A DNA stretch of 64,000 nt from Treponema ruminis (GTDB taxonomy: Bacteria; Spirochaetota; Spirochaetia; Treponematales; Treponemataceae). The stretch is taken from the NCBI GenBank assembly GCA_017161305.1, contig CP031518.1:2232001-2296000 (forward strand). The letters are read 5' to 3'. A model generated the notes under the pieces. The model had not been told where the DNA came from, did no database searches, and worked only from the letters and a program-made list of their open reading frames with translations. The position numbers and the translations under genes are program-made. This document shows positions 41,981-50,220 of the stretch, one piece after another (the stretch's first letter is position 1; every line of letters starts with the position of its first letter).

Positions 41981-42601
41981 TTACAGTATCGGCAAGATGT
42001 GCTGATTTATTAAATCCGCAACTTTTTCGACAGGCTGGCTTGCGTCCAGGTGGACAATCTTCATGCCTGTATTCATTTTTTCGTACTCGTCGATTACGGC
42101 CCTGTAACGCTCAGCCGTTGCCTTCTGAAAGTCCAGCTTTTCGTAAATTTCAGTTTCGCCACGGCCCAAAACCCGCTTCAAGGAGATTTCAGGATTGATG
42201 TCGAAGAAAAATAAAATCTCCGGAAGGGGAAAACTTTCGTTTAAGCGGCGGGGAAGCTCGTCTCCGCAGGTTACGCTCTGGTAAGTCAGGCTTGAAAATA
42301 AATAGCGGTCGCTTACGACGATTTTGCCTTTCTGGGCCTGCTCGATGACGCCGCAGTTTGTGCCCCCCTTTCCGTAAAGGTGCTCGTTCCTGTCAGCGGC
42401 GAACAAAAATGCGCTTGTTCGTGGGTCGAGTTCTACATCGCCTTTGAGCATTTTCCGTAAGAATTTTCCGGTCTCGCTGTCAGTCGGTTCGGTCGTAAAG
42501 AAAAATCTTTCTGCATCCTTTCGCTTCTGCAGGATTTTAATCTGAGTGCTTGTTCCGGCTCCGTCTATTCCTTCAAAAACAATAAAATTTTTTAAAATCA
42601 T
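41981..42601 (-). CDS. tmk: Thymidylate kinase with altered P-loop
   Basis: The 206-aa enzyme phosphorylates dTMP. Family landmarks are FEGIDGAG, the DR[Y] motif VVSDRYLFSSLTYQ, FFFDINPEISLKR and a lid region with GRGETEIYEKLDFQ. The P-loop reads GIDGAGTSTQ: the lysine that normally contacts ATP phosphates (GxxGxGK[ST]) is Thr, encoded by an unambiguous ACA. Length is normal. AAGGTGAT precedes the ATG. Confidence 0.9.
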   Translation of the reverse strand: MILKNFIVFEGIDGAGTSTQIKILQKRKDAERFFFTTEPTDSETGKFLRKMLKGDVELDPRTSAFLFAADRNEHLYGKGGTNCGVIEQAQKGKIVVSDRYLFSSLTYQSVTCGDELPRRLNESFPLPEILFFFDINPEISLKRVLGRGETEIYEKLDFQKATAERYRAVIDEYEKMNTGMKIVHLDASQPVEKVADLINQHILPIL

Positions 42602-42690
42602 AATATCACCTTTTGAAACTTGCTAAGATTACCACAGAACGCACAGATTTTAAATATCAAAGATGAGAGTTTTTTAATTTATTCCGCATT

Positions 42691-42710
42691 GCTAATTTCT
42701 AATTGCTACT
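42691..42710 (-). repeat. Inverted copy of the TTAGAAATTAGC repeat
   Basis: On the minus strand this reads AGTAGCAATTAGAAATTAGC, matching units at 7289-7350. It lies between tmk and tamB. Confidence 0.55.
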
Positions 42711-42758
42711 TTATTATATGCCGATATTTGAAGAGAAGAAGTCTCTGAATTTTTAACG

Positions 42759-45700
42759 ATGAAGTCCAAAAATCTTGGCGTCAGCCTCGGAAGTGCTATA
42801 TTCATTTTTCTCCTCATTGCGGTACTCGCTCTTGTACGTCCGACCTATCTGCGCATTCAGGAGTCTCTGCAGGCCTTCGAAAATCAGCTTTCCCAGAAGC
42901 TCCAGGACGAAACAGGACTTGCTTTTTCATATCAGTCTCTTTCACCGTCAATTTTTATCGGAATCAATTTCAAAAACATTTCGATTTACGAGGTTTCAAC
43001 AAGAAATAAAATCGCCGGAATCAAGAGGGCCTCGCTTTCATATAACGTTTCAGGCTTTTTCTCAAAAAATCCAAAGGTAGCCCTCAAAAGCCTCACCCTC
43101 AACGGCGTAGCCCTGGAATATGACTCAGTCAAGGATTCTGACTTCGTTGAAAAAATCAAAAATCTGCTCGAAAAACGAAAATCCGGAAAGGCAGAAAAAG
43201 AAACTGATGCAGAAGACCTGCTGGCTCTTGAAAAGAACACTAAGCTTTCCGTCGATGACAAGGAAATTGACATTCCTCTGGACGTGATTATAAAAAATCT
43301 TTCGCTCCACTACACGGATTCTCAGAATGACCTGCTTGCGACCCTCAAAACCTTGAACCTCAAGGACTTTAATTTCTCGGACGGAATCGGAATCAACACT
43401 TCCGGCAAGCTGTCCTACAAGACCGGGCTTTTCAAGACCAACGGAAAATGGTCGTCTTTTGCCTGCGGTTTTTCTGTTTCAGGAACTTTCTTCCCGAATT
43501 TTGAAGGCAGTTCGGCCCTTCTGACCCTCTCTGGCTCAAGCGGGGCGGATTATTCCCTTTCGCGACTGGACATGCTGGTCAATTACTCGGACAAAAAGAC
43601 TGAAATCCGTACCATGCGCACGGTTCTGCCATTCTCCCTCTATGCCTGCTATGATTTTGATGATTCAAGCCTTTCCTTTTCCGGCGACTTTGACCGCTTT
43701 AACCCCCTCAAGCTGCTTTCAATCCGGCGGAAAAATCCAATGATTCAAAAAATCGACGGAAGCGTAATTTCAGGCTCTGTCTCAGGAAAAGTCAGTGCGG
43801 ATGACTTGTCTTATTCTTCGGACATTTCCATCGGCCTTTCCAAAAAACTGATTGGAGAGGGCATGAGCCTGGCCCTGAAATGCCAGGGAAACAAGGAAAA
43901 GCTGGATGTTAAAAAACTTGCTGCAAAGGGTTCTTTTGTTGATGCTGATTTTGCAGGCTCCTTCGACTTCAAGAAATTACAGCCTTCGGGCCTTTTCAAT
44001 CTCAATTACCTGGCCCTCAAAAACGGCGGAATCATTTCGACGGAAGTCTATGTCGACCCTTACCGAAACGGCTTTACCTGTGTTTCTCCCCAGATTTTCA
44101 TGAACGAAAAAAGCTTTACCGGTGTCCAGTTTACGGCCCTGCCTGGCGAAAAGTCCGTCGACTTCGAATTCGAGCTTTTGGACTTCGCCCATCCTGATTA
44201 TGAGGAAATCGGCCGTGTCCAGATTGAGGGCAGTCTTTTGACCGATAAGCAGAAATTTCTTCAGGCCAATGTAATCGTCTCCAATGTCTTTGCTGACAGT
44301 ATCGTTGATACCCTTGCCTTCTTCCTGCCCCAGGAAAATGCGGAGAGTCTTGCGGCTGTATCAAAGAGCCTGAGGCCTTATATCTGCACGACGGAAGCAT
44401 ATTTTTCTACCGACTTCAAGGAATTTACCCTGAATGCTCCTGAAAATCTTTTTGCTAACACCGAGAAGGACCTTGAGCTTTTGCGTTTTGCCATTGACGG
44501 CTCAAAGCAGACTTTCCAGATAAGTCAGTTTGACCTGCTCTTCGGCCATCAGTCCGCACATGCAGAAATTTCTTTGGATTTCGCCGACACCCTGACAGAA
44601 TTCTCTTTCGTCAGCGATTTGACTGTAAATTCCGTGCCATACCGCTTCTTTGGAAACGTCACCCCGGACTGGATTTCGATTTCCGGTGATTATGATTTTG
44701 ACGCGGTCGTTTCAATCGACGAGCAGATTGGTGCAACCCTGCAGTTCAACCGTCTTCCTTTTGGCGTGGGAAAATATGTCTTTGCGGCTACGACAAGTTC
44801 GATTCTTCACTGGAACCGTGAGAGCGGATTTGACGTCGATGTCGTAAGCCTTGAGATTGAGGAACCTTCGGCCTACCTGCAGTTCAGTCCTTACCTGGCT
44901 CTTTCAGGCTCCCTCAGTAAATACGGATTTGTCCTCAACACGCTCGCATATTCTGATTCAGTTTCGTCACTTGACGGCTCAGGAACTTTTGTCTGGAACC
45001 TGAATGATGGAATTTTTGATTCAATTCACGCTTCCCTTAACGCCCAGAGTCCGATTTCAAACGAAAAGCTTACTCTTTCCGCTGATCTGGCTAATCCGGG
45101 CCAGCTTCCTTTCTCTCTTGACGCCATCATGAATGATTTCTACATTTCTCTTGATGCATCGGTGGAGGCTTTCCCTTCTGCAAGGCTTATGACCTTCCAG
45201 AATCCTGAGAACACGATTTCAGCCGAACTTTCAGCGAGCGGAACTGTCAGCAATCCTTTTGTTTCAGTCATCCTCCACCGATCGTCGATCCTTCTTTACG
45301 GCTATCCTCTTGTTACGAGCGGTTCTTTTATTTATGACGATACAGGTGCCCATATCGCTGACTTGAACTGCGACTGGTCGGTTTTGAAAGTTTCTGACAT
45401 AAACGCCTTCTTCAATCCAGCCCTCTTTAACGGAAACGCCTCCTTTACGATTGATGCAAACCTTGCGGGAAAGACCCTGCATGCTCCTTTTGAAATCAGG
45501 CTTGACGGTTCTGCGCCGGAGAAAAAATTCGGCCTGCCTGACTATTATTCAATAAATCTGCGCTCTCCAAAAGTTACCGGTGATTTTATTGCCAGTGACT
45601 TCCCTTTGAACATAATGGCTGTCCACAGTCCCGGCCGCTTTGACCTGATGACTGATGTCGAGAACGGCTTTAAGGCTTCTTACACGACCGACGGAATGAT

Positions 45701-47234
45701 TTCTGCCATTGCCGGAAAGAAAAGCCCGATACAGTTCAATCTTAACGGAAAGGTCAGCCAGAATAACCTCAACCTTGATTTGACCGGAATCGTAGCCGAC
45801 ATGCGCTTTATCTGCTCAGAGGTTGAAATTCCTTTCGTAAGCTTTAACTCAGGCCTGCTCACCGGTGCCGTTCGAATTTCAGGCCTTACCACTGACCCGG
45901 AATTTACCGGAGCCTTCAGCGTTGCCCATCCGAATTTCGTGATTCCGTTTATCTCGAAAAACTATCTCCATGCTGATAAAGTCATAATGACGGTTGGACA
46001 TGGAGAGGCAGTCGTTCCGCCGACTCTGGTTACTTTGGGCAAAGGTCTTGCAACGGTAGAATATAGAATGGAATTCAACCGCTGGCTTCCGAATTCTCTG
46101 GAATTAAAGATTAATATAGATGATAACCGCAAGGTTCCGCTTGATTTGTCATTCCCATTCATTCATGCCAAGGGACTTGCCAGCGGAAACCTCGATCTGG
46201 CCTACACCCTGCCGAATGACGTCAGTATTTCCGGCTTCGTTATCGCTGATAATACCGACGTAGAGATTGTCGCGACTTCCCTGCAGAATCAGTTCTCTCT
46301 GGACAATATTCTTGCATCCGTTCCAACCCAGGACAAGAGTGACATTAACGTAAACGTTGATTTTGACATTATCGTCGGTCAGAAAGTTCAGCTTCTCTTC
46401 AATCCTTTCCTTCGAGGTGTAGTTGCCCCTGGAACTCCGCTGTCGATTTATTTTGACTCATATACGGGCGACCTGGAATTCAAGAGCGACATCACCCTGC
46501 GTGGCGGTGAGATTGCCTGGCTGAACAGAAACTTCTATATGAAAGAGGGTAGAATCGTATTCAACGAGACCCAGGATTCAATTGATCCTAAGGTAACTTT
46601 GCGCGCTGAAACCCGAGAGCGTGATGAAAATGGAAACATGGTCACGATTATTCTTTCTGCAAACAATCAGCCGGTCAGCAGCTTTAATCCGACCTTCTCC
46701 GCAAACCCGGCAAAGTCCGAGCGTGAAATCATGCAGCTTCTCGGACAGGTAATTTCTGCTGATTCAAGCGGCATGTCTGACATCCTTGGTTCGGGCGGCG
46801 ACTTCTTCCTTCAGTCAACGGTCATGCGCCGTGTTGAGAATACATTGCGTGAATTGCTGAATTTTGATATATTTTCCATTCGAACCAATGTCGTGCAGAA
46901 TTCATTGAAATTGAGCATGGACGAAAACACCAATAATAAGCAGCTTTCAGTTGGTAACTTTATCGACAATTCAACTGTTTATATGGGTAAATACTTTGGA
47001 AGTTCAATATATGTTGACTCCATGCTTCATTGGTCTTATGACGAAAACAAAATCGATAATGGCACTTCGGTTAACGGCGTCGTTTTCCAGCCAGAACTTG
47101 GTTTTGAGATGACTTCTCCGTTCGTAAATATTCGTCTCGGAGTTGCGCCGGACATTGATTCGCTTCAAAAAGGACTTTTGAACACTTGGGTTCCGTCAAC
47201 ATCAATGACACTGTCCTGGAAATTTGCTTTTTAA
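42759..47234 (+). CDS. tamB: Translocation and assembly module protein TamB-like (DUF490)
   Basis: This very large 1491-aa protein has one N-terminal signal anchor (GSAIFIFLLIAVLALV) and a long beta-rich periplasmic body typical of AsmA/TamB-like bridge proteins. The conserved C-terminal DUF490 domain (about 1180-1491) contains GEIAWLNRNFYMKEGRIVF, KVTLRAETRERDENG and SEREIMQLLGQVI. Such proteins span the periplasm and help move phospholipid and/or insert outer-membrane proteins. bamA follows 14 nt later, the usual partner order in spirochaetes and many other diderms. Confidence 0.92.
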   Translation: MKSKNLGVSLGSAIFIFLLIAVLALVRPTYLRIQESLQAFENQLSQKLQDETGLAFSYQSLSPSIFIGINFKNISIYEVSTRNKIAGIKRASLSYNVSGFFSKNPKVALKSLTLNGVALEYDSVKDSDFVEKIKNLLEKRKSGKAEKETDAEDLLALEKNTKLSVDDKEIDIPLDVIIKNLSLHYTDSQNDLLATLKTLNLKDFNFSDGIGINTSGKLSYKTGLFKTNGKWSSFACGFSVSGTFFPNFEGSSALLTLSGSSGADYSLSRLDMLVNYSDKKTEIRTMRTVLPFSLYACYDFDDSSLSFSGDFDRFNPLKLLSIRRKNPMIQKIDGSVISGSVSGKVSADDLSYSSDISIGLSKKLIGEGMSLALKCQGNKEKLDVKKLAAKGSFVDADFAGSFDFKKLQPSGLFNLNYLALKNGGIISTEVYVDPYRNGFTCVSPQIFMNEKSFTGVQFTALPGEKSVDFEFELLDFAHPDYEEIGRVQIEGSLLTDKQKFLQANVIVSNVFADSIVDTLAFFLPQENAESLAAVSKSLRPYICTTEAYFSTDFKEFTLNAPENLFANTEKDLELLRFAIDGSKQTFQISQFDLLFGHQSAHAEISLDFADTLTEFSFVSDLTVNSVPYRFFGNVTPDWISISGDYDFDAVVSIDEQIGATLQFNRLPFGVGKYVFAATTSSILHWNRESGFDVDVVSLEIEEPSAYLQFSPYLALSGSLSKYGFVLNTLAYSDSVSSLDGSGTFVWNLNDGIFDSIHASLNAQSPISNEKLTLSADLANPGQLPFSLDAIMNDFYISLDASVEAFPSARLMTFQNPENTISAELSASGTVSNPFVSVILHRSSILLYGYPLVTSGSFIYDDTGAHIADLNCDWSVLKVSDINAFFNPALFNGNASFTIDANLAGKTLHAPFEIRLDGSAPEKKFGLPDYYSINLRSPKVTGDFIASDFPLNIMAVHSPGRFDLMTDVENGFKASYTTDGMISAIAGKKSPIQFNLNGKVSQNNLNLDLTGIVADMRFICSEVEIPFVSFNSGLLTGAVRISGLTTDPEFTGAFSVAHPNFVIPFISKNYLHADKVIMTVGHGEAVVPPTLVTLGKGLATVEYRMEFNRWLPNSLELKINIDDNRKVPLDLSFPFIHAKGLASGNLDLAYTLPNDVSISGFVIADNTDVEIVATSLQNQFSLDNILASVPTQDKSDINVNVDFDIIVGQKVQLLFNPFLRGVVAPGTPLSIYFDSYTGDLEFKSDITLRGGEIAWLNRNFYMKEGRIVFNETQDSIDPKVTLRAETRERDENGNMVTIILSANNQPVSSFNPTFSANPAKSEREIMQLLGQVISADSSGMSDILGSGGDFFLQSTVMRRVENTLRELLNFDIFSIRTNVVQNSLKLSMDENTNNKQLSVGNFIDNSTVYMGKYFGSSIYVDSMLHWSYDENKIDNGTSVNGVVFQPELGFEMTSPFVNIRLGVAPDIDSLQKGLLNTWVPSTSMTLSWKFAF

Positions 47235-47248
47235 TAAGGAAAAGTTTT

Positions 47249-49684
47249 ATGTCTATTCGAGTGCGTATTGCCGCATTGTTTGTTTCTTTGTTTTGTCTTT
47301 TTACACCTGTAAAATTTTTTGCTCAAGAATCGGCAGCGGCCACAGAGGCTGCAAGTGATGATACATGGTATTACGGGGCTGTAATCAAGTCCGTATCTTT
47401 CAAGGGCCTCAAAAGCGTCAGCAGCAAGGAACTTGACGGCGTCGTTTCAAGCTATTACGGCAAAAAGTTTTCTGACGAGCTTTTCGGTGACATGATGGAC
47501 CGCATCTATGCCATGGATTTGTTCGAGGACATCAACCCTCAGGCCCTCCCGGGTGACGTAAAGAGAAGCACTGTCTCAATCATCTTCTCTGTAAAGGAAA
47601 AGCCTTCAGTCGCCAAAATCCGCATTCTGGGAAACAAGCAGATCCGTACCACAGAAATCAAGGAAGCCCTTTCATCAAAAGAAAAGGACATTTATGTTCC
47701 TTCAAAGATTTCTGTAGACGAGCGCGCAATCCGTGACCACTATCTTGAAAAGGGATTTACGAATGCCACTGTAAGGTCTTCTGTCAAAGAAACTGATAAG
47801 GGCGTAGAAATCACATACACCATCAATGAAGGCCGCTCTACGGTTATTGCCCATATTAATTTTTCTGGCAACAAGGTAATTTCTTCAAAAACCCTCAAAA
47901 AGAAGCTCAAGTTAAAGGAAGTCGGTATCCTCAACAAGGGTGCCTTCCAGGAATCAATGCTTGAGGCTGATAAGCAGGCTATCCTTTCATATTATGCAAA
48001 TGAGGGCTACATCGATGTTTCAATTGTTGATGTTCCTCTTTCCACAGAATTCAACGAAAAAAAGAACAGGGACGAGCTTACAATCACTTTCGTGATCACC
48101 GAAGGTTCCCAGTACACTTACGAGGGCATTTCCTTCGTTGGCAACCACATATTTGATGATGAGGAATTGCAGTCAAAAATCAAGCTTCGAAAGGGCTCAA
48201 TCTTCAACCAGACGAAATTCAGTGAGGGCTGCATGGCCGTTGCTGATTTGTACTACGAAAACGGCTACACTGCAAACCACTTCCAGCAGATGCCTCAGAA
48301 AGATCCTGAGAAAAAAACAATTTTCTTCCAATTTATAATCACTGAGAATGTCCGTTCCCATGTTGAGAATGTCATCATCAAGGGAAATACAAAAACAAAA
48401 GACCATGTTATCCGCCGTGAGATTCCGATTGAATCCGGAGATATCTTCTCAAAGGCTAAAGTTACCAGCGGTTTGCGAAACCTCTACAACCTGCAGTATT
48501 TCAGCGCCGTTGTTCCTGATGTAGTTCCAGGTTCAGAAGAAAACCTCGTTGACCTCATTGTCTCAGTTGAAGAGCAGTCAACGACTTCAATCGAATTCGG
48601 CGTTACTTTCAGTGGAGTCTCAGACCCGGATTCACTTCCTTTTGCCCTCTTTGTAAAATGGCAGGATTCGAATGTACGCGGTACAGGCCGTTCTTTGAGC
48701 GCAAATTCTACCATCTCAACTTCAAATCAGACTCTGGGCTTGAGCTACGGTTCGAACTGGTTTAATGATCTGCCGATTTCAACTTCTATCAGCACGGAAA
48801 TTTCTCATGCAAGCCTTGCCTCATTGCGCAATAAAGTTGACCGAAACGGCTTAATCGATGATGACTCATACTACATGAACTATGAGCAGTGGAAGTGGTC
48901 TTCAGGCTTCTCTCTCGGCCGCCGCTGGACTCCTGATTTTGCCATCATTTCATGGTCGGGCGGTATTAACGGCAGCCTTAAAAACAACGTTTACGACGAA
49001 GACATCTGGACTCCAGTTGACAGTGCTGTAAGCGATTACGCCAACACATGGGGCTGGCAGAACTCAGTCTGGACGGCTGTCTCAATCGATGACCGCGATA
49101 TTAACTACGATCCTTCAAAAGGCTGGTTCGCAAGCCAGAGATTCACCTGGTACGGTCTTACACCTTTGGAAACAGAATTCTTCCTGCGAACAGATACAAA
49201 GCTTGAGAAATACTTTACCCTGCTCAAGCTGCCTATTACCGAGACATGGGACTTCAAGCTTATCTTCATGGCTTATTCAGGCCTGTCATTGCAGTTCCCG
49301 AAACCTGGAAGCGGTATCGGAGATTCAAGCCGCCTCTACATCGACGGTATGTTTAACGCCCGCGGATGGACTTCAATTTACAATAAGGTTCGCGGAAAGG
49401 CTATGTGGAGCAACATCCTTGAGCTTCGAATGCCTCTTATTCCTGGAATCCTTGCTGTTGACTTCTTTGGTGATGCGGCTGTTATTACAAAGGAACCTGA
49501 CCAGCTTCAGGACATCAGCCTTTCTGACTTCTATTGTAGTACAGGTCCTGGCCTGCGCTTTACAATTCCTCAGTTCCCGTTGCGCCTGCTCTTTGCAAAT
49601 ACATTCAGGTTCGATGAGGACAAAAACTTGGAATGGGACAAAAACTGGAAGTTCGTACTTTCATTTAATATCACAAATAAATAA
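47249..49684 (+). CDS. bamA: Outer-membrane protein assembly factor BamA (Omp85)
   Basis: The 811-aa protein has a signal peptide (IAALFVSLFCLFTPVKFFAQ), about five POTRA domains (55-420: for example IKSVSFKGLKSVSSKELDGV, KPSVAKIRILGNKQI, STVIAHINFSGNKVI) and a C-terminal barrel with the Omp85 region DRDINYDPSKGWFASQRF. It inserts outer-membrane proteins. ATG 47249 with AAGGAAAAG upstream is chosen; the longer frame would overlap tamB. It is coupled with tamB and skp. Confidence 0.95.
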   Translation: MSIRVRIAALFVSLFCLFTPVKFFAQESAAATEAASDDTWYYGAVIKSVSFKGLKSVSSKELDGVVSSYYGKKFSDELFGDMMDRIYAMDLFEDINPQALPGDVKRSTVSIIFSVKEKPSVAKIRILGNKQIRTTEIKEALSSKEKDIYVPSKISVDERAIRDHYLEKGFTNATVRSSVKETDKGVEITYTINEGRSTVIAHINFSGNKVISSKTLKKKLKLKEVGILNKGAFQESMLEADKQAILSYYANEGYIDVSIVDVPLSTEFNEKKNRDELTITFVITEGSQYTYEGISFVGNHIFDDEELQSKIKLRKGSIFNQTKFSEGCMAVADLYYENGYTANHFQQMPQKDPEKKTIFFQFIITENVRSHVENVIIKGNTKTKDHVIRREIPIESGDIFSKAKVTSGLRNLYNLQYFSAVVPDVVPGSEENLVDLIVSVEEQSTTSIEFGVTFSGVSDPDSLPFALFVKWQDSNVRGTGRSLSANSTISTSNQTLGLSYGSNWFNDLPISTSISTEISHASLASLRNKVDRNGLIDDDSYYMNYEQWKWSSGFSLGRRWTPDFAIISWSGGINGSLKNNVYDEDIWTPVDSAVSDYANTWGWQNSVWTAVSIDDRDINYDPSKGWFASQRFTWYGLTPLETEFFLRTDTKLEKYFTLLKLPITETWDFKLIFMAYSGLSLQFPKPGSGIGDSSRLYIDGMFNARGWTSIYNKVRGKAMWSNILELRMPLIPGILAVDFFGDAAVITKEPDQLQDISLSDFYCSTGPGLRFTIPQFPLRLLFANTFRFDEDKNLEWDKNWKFVLSFNITNK

Positions 49685-49697
49685 TTGGAGAGCAATT

Positions 49698-50219
49698 ATG
49701 AATTTAAAGAAGATTTCGATTCTTGCAATTTTAACATTTGCTTTGAGCGGAGCTGCATTTTCCCAGCAGATTACGCGATTTGGCGTAGTTGATACGGCAA
49801 AAGTTTATCAGGCTTATTTCCGCAATTCTGCACCTGTCCGCAATTATGAAAACAAAAAATCTGAATTCCAGCGGGAAATAGTCAAGCGCACCGAGGAAAT
49901 TCAAAAACTCAAGCAGCAGAAGTCTGAGTCGATTTCATCTGGAAACGAGGCTCAGGCAAGCAAGCTGGATGCTGACATCATCAAAAAAACTGATGCCCTC
50001 ACCGAATACACAAATGCAAAGAATATCGAACTTGAATCCATGAAAAACAACCTTCAGAATTCAGATTCCTTCTATAAAAAGCTTTACTCTGTGATTGAAC
50101 GTGTTGCCGAAAACGAAGGCTTCAGCATGATTCTTTCCCTTCAGCAGAATAATGCAATCTTGTGGTACAGTTCTTCCGTTGACGTTACTGATAAAGTAAT
50201 TTCCGAGCTGGGACTGTAA
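49698..50219 (+). CDS. Periplasmic chaperone of the Skp/OmpH family
   Basis: The 173-aa protein has a signal peptide (SILAILTFALSGAAFSQ), then FGVVDTAKVYQAYF at the base strand and a long coiled-coil (about 40-135) rich in Lys, Glu and Gln, as in Skp. It would hold unfolded outer-membrane proteins on their way to BamA. TTGGAG precedes ATG 49698, and mutS begins 1 nt after its stop. Confidence 0.85.
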   Translation: MNLKKISILAILTFALSGAAFSQQITRFGVVDTAKVYQAYFRNSAPVRNYENKKSEFQREIVKRTEEIQKLKQQKSESISSGNEAQASKLDADIIKKTDALTEYTNAKNIELESMKNNLQNSDSFYKKLYSVIERVAENEGFSMILSLQQNNAILWYSSSVDVTDKVISELGL

Positions 50220-50220
50220 A

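Noticed and set aside
47186..47248. Longer BamA start overlapping tamB
   Set aside because: The signal peptide and ribosome site point to ATG 47249.
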